A stretch of DNA of 64,000 nucleotides, from the NCBI RefSeq assembly GCF_021603645.1, contig NZ_BQHJ01000014.1, forward strand, positions 1-64,000, in the 5' to 3' direction. How positions within the stretch are numbered: position 1 is the first letter of the stretch; each line of letters opens with the position of its first letter. The notes under the pieces are model-generated. The model saw only the letters and a list, made by a program, of their open reading frames with translations. It was not told the origin of the DNA and did no database searches. Below, one piece after another: positions 45,232 to 57,257 of the stretch. The translations under genes and the position numbers were made by a program. The DNA comes from Pseudomonas pseudonitroreducens. GTDB taxonomy: Bacteria; Pseudomonadota; Gammaproteobacteria; Pseudomonadales; Pseudomonadaceae.

Positions 45232-45666
45232 TCACTTCAGCGAATGTTTGAGTTGGCTCATCTGGTCGTGGCATGCCCGTACCTTGGGCAGTTCGGCGCG
45301 CAGCAGCGCCTGGGTTTCCGGCGTGCCTTTCTCCAGGGCGTCCTCGAAGGCATGGAGGATGCGGTCTTCGGCTTCCTCGAGCTGGGCGACATAGGTCGCG
45401 CCTTCATCGCTGGCCAGGGTCGCCCGGGTGTCGGCGTAGACCTGGCGCAACTTGCCCAGCAAGGTGCCGCCGGTGGCGGGGTCCTCGTGATTGGCGGCAA
45501 CCTTGCCGGCCAGTGCATTGATGACGTCCGTCTTGGCTTGTGCCATGGACTGGAACAGCCGTTGCAGCCGCGCATCCTTCACTTCCTGGATCGCGTGCTG
45601 GTAGAAACGCTGGCCGTCACGGGTGATCTCGATGAGTTCATTGAGCTGACTGGTCGTGCGAGTCAT
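45232..45666 (-). CDS. PA2169/DUF2383-type four-helix-bundle protein
   Basis: 144 residues, all helical: TTSQLNELIEITRDGQRFYQHAIQEVKD opens a ferritin-like four-helix bundle of the DUF2383/PA2169 group. No signal peptide, so cytoplasmic. ATG 45666 is preceded by AGGAGTACC. It begins 33 bp after the BON gene stop, suggesting an operon with it under the sigma-54 promoter. Function unknown; relatives are stress-inducible and membership of the ferritin fold does not by itself imply iron binding. Confidence 0.85.
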   Translation of the reverse strand: MTRTTSQLNELIEITRDGQRFYQHAIQEVKDARLQRLFQSMAQAKTDVINALAGKVAANHEDPATGGTLLGKLRQVYADTRATLASDEGATYVAQLEEAEDRILHAFEDALEKGTPETQALLRAELPKVRACHDQMSQLKHSLK

Positions 45667-45699
45667 GACAGGTACTCCTGCTTGGGAAGGGTGGAAGAG

Positions 45700-46554
45700 T
45701 CAGGCGGCCTGGCCGGCCACCTTCAACGCAGTGGCGTCCACCTCACGCACACCGCGGGTCTTGCTGGCGGAATCGATCAATTGCTGGCGCTCGTCGGCAT
45801 TGGGCACCTGGCCACTCAAGGTCACCACGCCGTCGCGAGTGGAGACACCGATGGACAACCCCTGTAGCGCATGGGCGGCCAGGATGCCGGCCTTGATCTG
45901 GCTGGTAATCCAGGCGTCGCTCACGGCGGCCTGGGCGTCACCGACGGACTTTTCGAGTTTCTCGGTGGAGGCGGCGTCGGGGTCGACCTTCAAGCGGTTA
46001 TCCACAGCCGAGACGCCTTCGGTCTGGGCGGCCAGGTGAGCGGCTTGCTGGCTGGCCTCCTCGCTGACTGCGGTGCCTTCGAGGGTGACCGCGCCGGACT
46101 TGCTGGTGACCTTGATATCCAGGCCTTCGCCGCGCTTTTCCAGCAGCAGCTTGGATTTCACCCTGGCCGCCAGCGTGGCGTCGTCCCACTTCTGCACCAC
46201 GCCTGAGTCCTTCGCGGTATCGGACTTCTGTGCATCAGCCAGGGACGCATCGACGCCGAGCTGGTTATCCACAGCAGTGATGCCTTCGACGCTGCCGGCG
46301 ATCTGTCCGGCCAGCGCCTTCTGTTCTTCACTGGCCACGGCGCCGGTCAGGTGCGCGCGGCCGCTCTCTACATCCACCTTGATCGCATAGGGCTTGAGTT
46401 CGCGGTTGAGGTTGATGGCCGTCCAGATCGAGCCTTCCTGGCGCGCTTCGGCCAGTTGTGCGCTCAGCCCGGTTTCGGCGGCATGGCTGGCCAGTGGCTG
46501 CACGGCGAGCAGCGCGGAACTCAGGGCCAGGGCAAGGATCTTCGGACTAGGCAT
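45700..46554 (-). CDS. Periplasmic protein with three BON domains (OsmY-like)
   Basis: 284 residues with a signal peptide (to PLASHAA|ETG). Three BON domains are visible: about 38-100 (YAIKVDVESGRAHLTGAV), 122-192 (LDIKVTSKSGAVTLEGTAV) and 215-284 (LSIGVSTRDGVVTLSGQV). BON domains bind phospholipid, and OsmY-type proteins act in hyperosmotic and envelope stress. I prefer ATG 46554 with GGAG upstream; ATG 46569 would leave a very short leader from the sigma-54 start site. Two DnaA-box-like 9-mers lie in the gene (45998, 46265). Divergent from algB. Confidence 0.9.
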   Translation of the reverse strand: MPSPKILALALSSALLAVQPLASHAAETGLSAQLAEARQEGSIWTAINLNRELKPYAIKVDVESGRAHLTGAVASEEQKALAGQIAGSVEGITAVDNQLGVDASLADAQKSDTAKDSGVVQKWDDATLAARVKSKLLLEKRGEGLDIKVTSKSGAVTLEGTAVSEEASQQAAHLAAQTEGVSAVDNRLKVDPDAASTEKLEKSVGDAQAAVSDAWITSQIKAGILAAHALQGLSIGVSTRDGVVTLSGQVPNADERQQLIDSASKTRGVREVDATALKVAGQAA

Positions 46555-46591
46555 ATCGGTCTCCAACATACGATGGTGCAGAATTGGATTC

Positions 46592-46606
46592 GCAACTGCC
46601 GTGCCA
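46592..46606 (-). promoter_or_regulatory. Sigma-54 (RpoN) -24/-12 promoter of the BON gene
   Basis: Minus-strand TGGCACG-GCAG-TTGC, a perfect match to TGGCACG-N4-TTGC. Transcription should start near 46580, giving a leader of about 25 nt before ATG 46554. Confidence 0.82.
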
Positions 46607-46784
46607 GTGCCTTTTTGTGGATAAAATTCTTGTAATTCAATGTGTTGGATAGCCTTTTCAGCGTCCCTGACTGTGCACCCTGCCCGAAGCCTCAGAAAGA
46701 TTCTTGCAACTTGCACGAAAAACCCTGGACTAAGAAAAATCACACCCCGTACAACAACGAATCACACAACAAGGAAATCGCTGA

Positions 46785-48131
46785 ATGGACGCAACGCCTG
46801 AACAGCAAGGCCGGATCCTGCTGGTCGATGACGAATCCGCCATCCTCCGCTCGTTCCGCTACTGCCTTGAAGACGAGGGCTACAGCGTGGCCACCGCCAG
46901 CAGCGCGCAACAGGCCGAGAACCTGCTGCAGCGCCAGGTATTCGACCTGTGCTTCCTCGACCTGCGCCTGGGCGACGACAATGGCCTGGATGTGCTCGCG
47001 CAAATGCGCGTGCAGGCGCCCTGGATGCGCGTGGTGATAGTCACTGCGCACTCGGCCGTGGACACCGCCGTCGATGCCATGCAGGCCGGCGCCGCCGATT
47101 ACCTGGTGAAGCCCTGCAGCCCCGACCAACTGCGCCTGGCTGCCGCCAAGCAGTTGGAAGTGCGCCAGCTCACCGCGCGCATCGAGGCGCTGGAAGGCGA
47201 GATGCGCAAGCAGGGCGATGTACTCGAGTCTCACAGCCCGGCCATGGCCGCCGTACTGGAAACGGCGCGTCAGGTCGCCGCGACCGACGCCAACATCCTC
47301 ATTCTCGGCGAATCCGGCTCCGGCAAGGGTGAGTTGGCGCGGGCCATCCACGGCTGGAGCAAGCGGGCGAAAAAATCCTGCGTGACCATCAACTGCCCGT
47401 CCCTTTCGGCCGAGCTGATGGAAAGCGAACTGTTCGGCCACAGCCGCGGCGCCTTCACCGGCGCTACCGAGAACACCCTCGGGCGCATCAGCCAGGCGGA
47501 TGGTGGCACGCTGTTTCTCGACGAAATCGGCGATTTTCCACTCATTTTGCAGCCGAAACTCCTGCGTTTCATCCAGGACAAGGAATACGAGCGCATCGGC
47601 GACCCGGTCACCCGCAATGCCGACGTGCGTATCCTTGCCGCCACCAACCGTGATCTTGCCGGCATGGTTGCCCAGGGCACCTTCCGTGAGGACCTGCTCT
47701 ACCGCCTGAATGTCATCGTGCTCAATCTGCCGCCCCTGCGTGAACGCGCCGAAGACATCCTCGGCCTAGCCGAACGCTTCCTTGCGCGCTTCGTGAAGGA
47801 CTACGGCCGCCCCGCACGGGGCTTCACCGATGAGGCCCGCGCGCTGCTGCGCCGCTACAACTGGCCGGGTAACGTGCGGGAACTGCGCAACGTAATTGAA
47901 CGCGCAAGCATCATCTGCAATCTTGATCTGATTGGCGTCGAACAACTGTCAATCGGCGAGCAGTCGAGCAACTCGGCGCCACGCATCGGCGAGGCCATGA
48001 GCCTGGAACAACTGGAGAAAGCCCACATCGCGGCCGTCATGGCCTCCAGCGCGACTCTCGACCAGGCCGCCAAGACCCTGGGTATCGACGCTTCCACCCT
48101 CTATCGCAAGCGCAAGCAGTACAGCCTGTGA
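46785..48131 (+). CDS. algB: Alginate response regulator AlgB (NtrC family)
   Basis: 448 residues: receiver domain (10-125) with phospho-acceptor Asp59 in FLDLRLGD and acidic pair DD15-16; sigma-54-type AAA+ domain (about 145-375) with Walker A GESGSGKGEL, the sigma-54 contact loop GAFTGA, and Walker B GGTLFLDEIGD; C-terminal Fis-type HTH (STLYRKRKQYSL end). In P. aeruginosa AlgB activates alginate synthesis (algD) and is the partner of KinB. The kinase gene overlaps it by 4 bp. ATG 46785 is preceded by AAGGAAAT. Confidence 0.96.
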   Translation: MDATPEQQGRILLVDDESAILRSFRYCLEDEGYSVATASSAQQAENLLQRQVFDLCFLDLRLGDDNGLDVLAQMRVQAPWMRVVIVTAHSAVDTAVDAMQAGAADYLVKPCSPDQLRLAAAKQLEVRQLTARIEALEGEMRKQGDVLESHSPAMAAVLETARQVAATDANILILGESGSGKGELARAIHGWSKRAKKSCVTINCPSLSAELMESELFGHSRGAFTGATENTLGRISQADGGTLFLDEIGDFPLILQPKLLRFIQDKEYERIGDPVTRNADVRILAATNRDLAGMVAQGTFREDLLYRLNVIVLNLPPLRERAEDILGLAERFLARFVKDYGRPARGFTDEARALLRRYNWPGNVRELRNVIERASIICNLDLIGVEQLSIGEQSSNSAPRIGEAMSLEQLEKAHIAAVMASSATLDQAAKTLGIDASTLYRKRKQYSL

Positions 48132-49921
48132 ACCTGCCGATCCCGATGACGCTGCGCACGAGGCTGTTCCTGAGCATCTCGGCGCTCATCACGGTAGCGC
48201 TGCTGGGTCTGCTGCTCGGGCTGTTCAGCGTGGTGCTGACCGGCCGTGAGCAAGCCCAGCTCATTCAGCGCAACTTCGACGCCATCGAGGTCAGCCAGCG
48301 CCTGCGCCAGGCATTGGGCGACGAACTGGTACAGGTACTCAGCGCACGGCCAAACCCGGAAAACCTGGAACGCGCGCGCGCGCACTTCTCCCAAGCGCTC
48401 GAGCAGGGGCGCGCGCTGGCGCAAACCAGTGGCGAACGCCAAGCCATGACGCAGATAGCCGACGCCCACCGTCGGTTTGTCGAGGCGACCGAAACTCCCG
48501 GCCCGGGACGCGCGGAACTGCTGGAAGACAGCGACCTCAGCCGTACCCTCGACGTGCTGCGCAACCACCTGCTGGCGCTGCATCAGGGAGCGATGGAAAA
48601 CATCAGCGCCGACGAGCGCTCGGCCCGTGACCGCACCTTGCTGATCAGCAGCCTGCTCGGGCTTATCGGCATCGCCATCCTGGTGGTCGGCTTCATCACC
48701 GCCCACAGCATCGCCCGCCGCTTCGGCGCGCCTATCGAGACGCTGGCGAAGGCCGCGGACAAGATCGGCCAGGGCGAGTTCGACGTCACCCTGCCAGTTT
48801 CCGGCGTGTCCGAGATGTCCTCCCTGAGCCGCCGATTCGGCCTGATGGCGGAAGCCCTGCGCCTTTACCGCGCGAGCAATACCGAAGCGCTGGGTTCGGG
48901 CCGCAAGCGCCTGCTGGCGGTGCTCGACAGCATCGACGACGGCCTGGTGATCCTCGACCGCCACGGCCGTATCGAGCACGCCAACCCGGTCGCCACCCGC
49001 CAACTGTTTTCCCACGGCGATCCCCAGGGCCAGGAGCTGGGCACGATGCTGAACAATCCGCAGCTGACCCAGGCCGTCCAGCGTGTCCTTAGCGGCAACC
49101 TCCTGGAAGAAACGCCGCAGGATCTGGTGGTGGAAGTGAGCGGCGAAAGCCGGCTGCTGACCTGGAGCATGTCACCGGTCAGCCATGACGACGGGCGCAA
49201 TATCGGTGCGGTGATGGTGGTCCGTGACGTCACTGAGCAGCGCGCGTTCGAGCGTGTACGCAATGATTTCGTGCTGCGCGCCTCCCACGAGCTGCGCACG
49301 CCCATGACCGGTATGCACATGGCCTTCGGCCTGCTCGCCGAGCGCCTGAAGTTCCCTGAGGAGTCCCGCGAGCGCGACCTGGTGCGCACCGTCGACGAGG
49401 AAATGCACCGCCTGGTGCGGCTGATCAACGATCTGCTGAACTTCTCCCGCTACCAGAGTGGCACCCAAAAGCTGGAGCTGCAGTTGTGCGATGTTGGCAA
49501 CCTGCTGCGCCAGGCCCATCAGCGCTTCACCGGGCCGGCGGAGGAGAAGCGCATCAAGCTCGACCTGGAGATCGCCGAAGGCCTGCCACCGATCAATATC
49601 GACCGCACGCAGATCGAGCGCGTGCTGGATAACCTGATCGGCAACGCCCTGCGCCATACGCCCGAGGGCGGCACCATCCGCCTGCAGGCGCGCTGCCAGG
49701 AAGAGCGCGTGGCAATTGCCGTGGAAGACAGCGGCGATGGCATCCCGCTCAGTCAGCAGGGACGCATCTTCGAACCCTTCGTGCAGGTGGGCCGCAAGAA
49801 AGGTGGTGTCGGCCTCGGCCTGGCGCTATGCCGGGAAATCGTGCAACTGCACGGCGGGCGAATCGCCCTGCGCTCGCAACAGGGCAAGGGCTCGCGCTTC
49901 TACCTGCTGCTGCCGGTCTAG
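48128..49921 (+). CDS. kinB: Sensor histidine kinase KinB
   Basis: 597 residues: first TM helix (about 14-37), a periplasmic sensor domain (40-170), second TM (171-193), HAMP (193-245), PAS (260-370), HisKA with His387 in RASHELRTPMTGM, and HATPase_c with N box DNLIGNALRHTP, G1 GDGIPLSQQG and G2 GVGLGLALC. It phosphorylates and dephosphorylates AlgB. Starts at GTG 48128, inside the algB stop (GTGA overlap); an ATG at 48146 is an alternative. The gene end overlaps the convergent amidase by 4 bp. Confidence 0.96.
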   Translation: MNLPIPMTLRTRLFLSISALITVALLGLLLGLFSVVLTGREQAQLIQRNFDAIEVSQRLRQALGDELVQVLSARPNPENLERARAHFSQALEQGRALAQTSGERQAMTQIADAHRRFVEATETPGPGRAELLEDSDLSRTLDVLRNHLLALHQGAMENISADERSARDRTLLISSLLGLIGIAILVVGFITAHSIARRFGAPIETLAKAADKIGQGEFDVTLPVSGVSEMSSLSRRFGLMAEALRLYRASNTEALGSGRKRLLAVLDSIDDGLVILDRHGRIEHANPVATRQLFSHGDPQGQELGTMLNNPQLTQAVQRVLSGNLLEETPQDLVVEVSGESRLLTWSMSPVSHDDGRNIGAVMVVRDVTEQRAFERVRNDFVLRASHELRTPMTGMHMAFGLLAERLKFPEESRERDLVRTVDEEMHRLVRLINDLLNFSRYQSGTQKLELQLCDVGNLLRQAHQRFTGPAEEKRIKLDLEIAEGLPPINIDRTQIERVLDNLIGNALRHTPEGGTIRLQARCQEERVAIAVEDSGDGIPLSQQGRIFEPFVQVGRKKGGVGLGLALCREIVQLHGGRIALRSQQGKGSRFYLLLPV

Positions 49922-50700
49922 GAAGTCGGCACCGCCAGCAGCAGCGCGGCGGTTTCCAGGTCAGGCTCGCCATCGAAGCGCTCCGGGCGGAAGCGCATCT
50001 GGAACGCCGCGATCACGTTACGAGTTTCCTCGTCCATCAGCCCATTGAGCGGCACCGCGTAACCGTGCCGCGCCAGTTGCTGCTGGAACCAGCCCGGCGC
50101 CGGTAGCTGACCGTTCAGCTCGGCCAGGCGATGCGCCAGCTCACCCGGTTTCGGCCAGGGGATCAGGCCGGCTTCGGCGAGCTTCTTCCAGGGGAACAGC
50201 GGGCCCGGGTCGACCTTGCGCTGCGGAGCGATGTCGCTGTGGCCAAGGATGTGTTCCGGGGTGATGCCCTGGCGCTTGGTAATGTCCCGCAGCAGGGCGA
50301 TCAGCGCGTCGATCTGCGCATCCGGATAGGGATACCAGATCTTCCCGCTCGGCGTATCACGGTAGCCGGGGTTCACCAACTCGATGCCAATGGAGGTGGA
50401 ATTGAGCCAGGTGCGCCCCTGCCACTCGCTGGCGCCGGCGTGCCAGGCGCGGCGGTTCTCGTCCACCAGCTGGTAGATGGTCGCCGGGTTGTCGCCGATC
50501 AGGTAGTGCGCACTCACTTCGCCATGGGTCAGCAACGCCAGCGAGCGCGGCAGGTCAGCCGACGTGTAGTGGACGATGACATACTGGATTCGGCTGTCCT
50601 GGTTCTTCGACACATGCTCGCGGTCGATCTGCAGGTCCTTGTCGGCACAGCCGGCGAGCAGTGTGGTGAGGAGAGCGAAAGACAGGAAACGCAGAGTCAT
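49918..50700 (-). CDS. ampDh2: AmpDh2-type N-acetylmuramoyl-L-alanine amidase lipoprotein
   Basis: 260 residues. Signal peptide with lipobox LLAGC (Cys18), then an amidase_2 domain with zinc ligands His44 (VIVHYT), His154 (GHSDIAP) and Asp164 (VDPG), Glu near 107 (GIELVN), and a C-terminal PG-binding_1 domain (about 185-258). AmpDh2 of P. aeruginosa is an outer-membrane-anchored periplasmic amidase that cuts muropeptides and the sacculus; the neighbouring kinB-algB gene order matches that species. Likely co-transcribed with the MarC gene (22 bp apart). Confidence 0.92.
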   Translation of the reverse strand: MTLRFLSFALLTTLLAGCADKDLQIDREHVSKNQDSRIQYVIVHYTSADLPRSLALLTHGEVSAHYLIGDNPATIYQLVDENRRAWHAGASEWQGRTWLNSTSIGIELVNPGYRDTPSGKIWYPYPDAQIDALIALLRDITKRQGITPEHILGHSDIAPQRKVDPGPLFPWKKLAEAGLIPWPKPGELAHRLAELNGQLPAPGWFQQQLARHGYAVPLNGLMDEETRNVIAAFQMRFRPERFDGEPDLETAALLLAVPTS

Positions 50701-50722
50701 GGCGGTTCTCAGGAGAAGAGCA

Positions 50723-51310
50723 TCAGGCTGCGATGTGCAGGAAGCTGCGCACGTTCTGCAGGAGCATGTTGACGCTGAGCATGATCAGCAGCATGCCGGC
50801 CAGACGTTCCACGGCCATCAGCCCGCGCGGGCCGAGGAAGCGCTGGAGGAACGCTGCCTGCATCAGGATGAAGGCAGTCGCGGCCCAGGCCAGGATTACC
50901 GCCAGGTAGAGCTCCCACAACGGTCCAGTGTAGGTGCTGCGCAGGGTGATCAGCATCGCCAGGGCGGAAGGCCCCGCCACCGCCGGCGTAGCCAGCGGCA
51001 CGAACAGCGGTTCATTGTCCGGCATGTCGCCCAGCACGCCCTGGGGCGTGGGGAAGATCAGGCGCATGGCGACCACGAAGAGGATGATGCCGCCGGCGAT
51101 GCCGGTAGCTTCCTTCGAAAGCCCGAGCCCGGTGAGGATGTGCTCGCCCAGGGTCAGGAACAGCAGCAGCAGACCTAGGGCAAACAGCAGTTCGCGCAGT
51201 GCCACCTTCAGACGGCGTTCGGCGGGGACCGACTTGAGGGCGGCAAGGAAGACCGCGATGTTGCCGAACGGGTCGGTGATCAGAAAGATCAGGATGGCGA
51301 CGCCAAGCAT
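50723..51310 (-). CDS. MarC-family (UPF0056) membrane protein
   Basis: 195 residues with six hydrophobic helices. The MarC hallmarks are FLITDPFGNIAVFLAALKSVP at the N-terminus, GIILFVVAMRLIF, and the second-half FVPLATPAVAGPSALAMLITL. Despite the historical name (multiple antibiotic resistance) no transport substrate is established. Upstream of the amidase gene in the same direction. Confidence 0.9.
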   Translation of the reverse strand: MLGVAILIFLITDPFGNIAVFLAALKSVPAERRLKVALRELLFALGLLLLFLTLGEHILTGLGLSKEATGIAGGIILFVVAMRLIFPTPQGVLGDMPDNEPLFVPLATPAVAGPSALAMLITLRSTYTGPLWELYLAVILAWAATAFILMQAAFLQRFLGPRGLMAVERLAGMLLIMLSVNMLLQNVRSFLHIAA

Positions 51311-51362
51311 GGCCGGGAAAACTCCAGGGATAACCAGCTACTGCGCCGAAGGCGAAGCAGGC

Positions 51363-51412
51363 TGTGGATAATCGAATGACGCCATCGCCCTGTGGATAAC
51401 GACTTACCCACA
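51363..51412. repeat. Cluster of DnaA-box-like 9-mers between marC and glmU
   Basis: Perfect TGTGGATAA at 51363-51371 and 51391-51399, plus the opposite-strand variant TTACCCACA at 51404-51412; the latter two form an inverted repeat (CTGTGGATAACGACTTACCCACAG). Lies in the 119-bp gap upstream of marC. Confidence 0.75.
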
Positions 51413-51429
51413 GGACGATGCGTTGTGAA

Positions 51430-52797
51430 TCAGGATTTCTTGATCTTTTCCGGGCGCTTCCAGCCTTCGATCACCCGCTGCTTGGCGCGGCCGACGCCCA
51501 GGGTGCCGGCCGGAACGTCGGCGGTGATGGTGGAACCTGCGCCAGTCGTGGCCCCGGTACCGATATCCACAGGCGCCACCAGCGAATTGTTGGAGCCGAT
51601 GAAAACGTCCTCGCCGATGCTGGTACGCCACTTGTTGGCGCCATCGTAGTTGCAGGTGATGGTGCCGGCGCCGATGTTGGAGCGCGCACCGACCTCGCTG
51701 TCGCCCAGGTAGGTCAGGTGGCCTACCTTCACGCCGTCCTGCAGGTGGGCATTCTTCAGCTCGACAAAGTTACCCACATGTACCTTGCGCTCCAGCACAC
51801 TGCCAGGGCGCAGGCGGGCGAACGGGCCGACATCGCTGTCCGGGCCGACATGGGCGCCTTCCAGGTGCGAGTTGGCCTTGATGATGGCGCCGCGGCGCAG
51901 GGTGCTGTCCTTGATGTAGCAGTTCGGGCCGATCTGCACGTCGTCCTCGATTTCCACCTGGCCTTCGAGAATCACGTTGATGTCGATGCTGACGTCGCGG
52001 CCGACGCTGACTTCGCCACGCACGTCGAAACGCGCCGGGTCGATCAGGGTCACGCCCTGGGCCATCAGGCGGCGCGCCACGCGCTGCTGGAAGAAGCGCT
52101 CCAGCTCCGAAAGCTGCAGGCGGTCGTTGGCGCCCTGGGTCTCCATGGCCACCTGCGGTTGGGCGGTGGCCACGCGCAGGCCGTCACCTACCGCCATGGC
52201 GATGACGTCGGTGAGGTAGTACTCACCCTGGGCGTTGGAGTTGGACAGGCGCGCCAGCCAGCCCAGCAGTTGCTGGCGCGGGGCGGCGAGAATACCGGTG
52301 TTGCCTTCGCGGATGGCGCGCTGCTCGGGGGTGGCGTCCTTCTGCTCGACGATCGCCCGGACCTCGCCATCGGCACCACGGATGATGCGGCCGTAGCCCG
52401 TCGGGTCGTCCAGCTCGACCGTCAGCAGCGCCAGCTGCTGCGGCGTGGCCTGGGCCATCAGGCGCTCCAGGGTCGGCTGCTCGATCAGCGGCACGTCGCC
52501 GTAGAGGATCAGCACGTTGTCTGCACTGAGGAACGGGGCTGCCTGTGCCACAGCGTGGCCGGTGCCCAGCTGCTGTTCCTGGATCACGAAATTCAGGTCA
52601 TCCGCCTGCAGGCGTTCACGCACCAGGTCGGCACCATGGCCAATCACCACATGGATGCGCGACGGGCCGAGGCCGCGGGCGGTGTCGATCACGTGGGCGA
52701 GCATCGGTTTGCCAGCGACCGGATGCAGGACTTTCGGCAGGGCCGAGCGCATGCGGGTGCCCTGGCCGGCGGCGAGAATGACGATTTCGAGAGACAT
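51430..52797 (-). CDS. glmU: Bifunctional GlmU (GlcN-1-P acetyltransferase / GlcNAc-1-P uridyltransferase)
   Basis: 455 residues, as in E. coli. It makes UDP-GlcNAc in two steps (EC 2.3.1.157 and 2.7.7.23) for peptidoglycan and LPS. The uridyltransferase domain (1-230) starts with [21 protein letters not shown] and has YGDVPLI; the left-handed beta-helix (250-450) carries the acetyltransferase site (NFVELKNAH, then [29 protein letters not shown]). It is the next gene after the atp operon, as in many gamma-proteobacteria, but separated by an intrinsic terminator. Confidence 0.97.
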   Translation of the reverse strand: MSLEIVILAAGQGTRMRSALPKVLHPVAGKPMLAHVIDTARGLGPSRIHVVIGHGADLVRERLQADDLNFVIQEQQLGTGHAVAQAAPFLSADNVLILYGDVPLIEQPTLERLMAQATPQQLALLTVELDDPTGYGRIIRGADGEVRAIVEQKDATPEQRAIREGNTGILAAPRQQLLGWLARLSNSNAQGEYYLTDVIAMAVGDGLRVATAQPQVAMETQGANDRLQLSELERFFQQRVARRLMAQGVTLIDPARFDVRGEVSVGRDVSIDINVILEGQVEIEDDVQIGPNCYIKDSTLRRGAIIKANSHLEGAHVGPDSDVGPFARLRPGSVLERKVHVGNFVELKNAHLQDGVKVGHLTYLGDSEVGARSNIGAGTITCNYDGANKWRTSIGEDVFIGSNNSLVAPVDIGTGATTGAGSTITADVPAGTLGVGRAKQRVIEGWKRPEKIKKS

Positions 52798-52846
52798 GAG
52801 TGGGAGACCGTCCTGGTGAGCGGGATTACCCGCGTGTGGAAAAAGA

Positions 52847-52872
52847 AAAAGGGTAGCCAAGGCTACCCTTTT
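52847..52872 (-). terminator. Intrinsic terminator of the atp operon
   Basis: Stem AAAAGGGTAGCC (52847-52858) / GGCTACCCTTTT (52861-52872); on the minus strand it is followed by a T-rich tract (TTTTTCTTTTT). It separates atpC from glmU. Confidence 0.9.
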
Positions 52873-52908
52873 CCTATTTGACGCTGAAGTCCCGAAGGAC
52901 TTCGCGGC

Positions 52909-53334
52909 TTAGCCGCCGTACTTCTTGCGAACCTGCTGGACCGTGCGCAGTTGCGCTGCGGCTTCGGCCAGGCGGGCTGCGGCGGAGCTGTAGTCGAACT
53001 CTGCACCTTTACCTTGCAGAGCCTTCTCAGCTTCCTTCAGTGCGGTCTGGGCAGCCGCTTCGTCGAGGTCGCCTGCACGAATCACGGTGTCGGCGAGAAC
53101 CTTGACCATGTTCGGCTGTACTTCGAGGAAGCCGCCGGAGATGTAGTACACCTCCTGCTCGCCACCCTGCTTCACCAGGCGGATCGGACCCGGCTTGAGC
53201 TCGGTGATCAGCGGCGCGTGGCCCGGAGCGATACCCAGATCGCCCAGCGAGCCGTGCGCTACGACCAGCTCTACCAGACCGGAGAAGATCTCCGCTTCGG
53301 CGCTGACGATGTCGCAGTGGACAGTAATAGCCAT
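52909..53334 (-). CDS. atpC: ATP synthase F1 epsilon subunit
   Basis: 141 residues: N-terminal ten-stranded beta-sandwich ([58 protein letters not shown]) and a C-terminal two-helix regulatory hairpin ([18 protein letters not shown], then [20 protein letters not shown]). It is the last gene of atpIBEFHAGDC. It couples the rotor to F1 and can inhibit ATP hydrolysis. Confidence 0.97.
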   Translation of the reverse strand: MAITVHCDIVSAEAEIFSGLVELVVAHGSLGDLGIAPGHAPLITELKPGPIRLVKQGGEQEVYYISGGFLEVQPNMVKVLADTVIRAGDLDEAAAQTALKEAEKALQGKGAEFDYSSAAARLAEAAAQLRTVQQVRKKYGG

Positions 53335-53374
53335 ACCCTTGCCTCACGTAAGCGCCCGTTGCCGGGCGCACGGA

Positions 53375-54781
<1,407 letters not shown>

Positions 54782-55642
54782 TTACACCGCGGCAGCGCCG
54801 CCGACGATTTCCGAGATTTCCTGGGTGATCGCCGCCTGACGTGCCTTGTTGTAGATCAGTTGCAGACCACTGATCAGATCACCGGCGTTGTCGGTAGCGT
54901 TCTTCATTGCAATCATCCGGGCCGCCTGCTCACAGGCGTTGTTCTCAACCACGGCCTGGTACACCTGGGATTCCACGTAGCGCACCAGCAGGCCGTCGAG
55001 GAGGGCCTTGGCGTCGGGTTCGTAGAGGTAGTCCCAGTGGTGCTTCAGCTCGGCATTGTCCTCGGCCACCAGCGGAATCAATTGTTCCACGGTCGGCTTC
55101 TGGGTCATGGTGTTGACGAACTTGTTGGAAACCACGTACAGGCGATCGATACGACCTTCCAGGTAGGCATCCAGCATGACCTTGACGCTGCCGATCAGAT
55201 CATTGATCGACGGCTCTTCGCCCAGGTGGCTGATAGCTGCAACCACGTTGCCGCCATAGCTCTTGAAGAAGGATGCACCCTTGGAGCCGATCACGCAGAG
55301 GTCGATCTCCGCGCCACGATCGCGCTGCCCGCTCATGTCCTTGACGAGCGCCTTGAACAGGTTGATGTTCAGGCCGCCAGCCAGGCCACGGTCGGAGCTC
55401 ACCACGATGTAGCCGACGCGCTTTACTTCACGCTCGACCATGAACGGGTGACGGTATTCCGGGTTGGCGTTGGCCAGATGGCCGATCACCTGGCGAATGC
55501 GCTCCGCGTAGGGACGGCCGGCCGCCATGCGCATTTGTGCCTTGCGCATCTTGCTCACCGCCACCTTTTCCATGGCATTGGTGATTTTTTGCGTGCTTTT
55601 GATGCTCGCAATCTTGCTGCGAATCTCTTTTGCGCCTGCCAT
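54782..55642 (-). CDS. atpG: ATP synthase F1 gamma subunit
   Basis: 286 residues. Central shaft: N-terminal coiled-coil helix [28 protein letters not shown] (first part) and C-terminal helix [29 protein letters not shown] (first part) pack together; the middle is a Rossmann-like domain. Encoded between atpA and atpD as usual. All neighbours are in the same operon. Confidence 0.97.
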   Translation of the reverse strand: MAGAKEIRSKIASIKSTQKITNAMEKVAVSKMRKAQMRMAAGRPYAERIRQVIGHLANANPEYRHPFMVEREVKRVGYIVVSSDRGLAGGLNINLFKALVKDMSGQRDRGAEIDLCVIGSKGASFFKSYGGNVVAAISHLGEEPSINDLIGSVKVMLDAYLEGRIDRLYVVSNKFVNTMTQKPTVEQLIPLVAEDNAELKHHWDYLYEPDAKALLDGLLVRYVESQVYQAVVENNACEQAARMIAMKNATDNAGDLISGLQLIYNKARQAAITQEISEIVGGAAAV

Positions 55643-55694
55643 TTCACACCTATCGGTTTAGCAGGCGGGGGTCGCTAGCGACCCCCGCTGCGGC

Positions 55695-57239
<1,545 letters not shown>

Positions 57240-57257
57240 GCCGCTGCCCCTTCAAAC

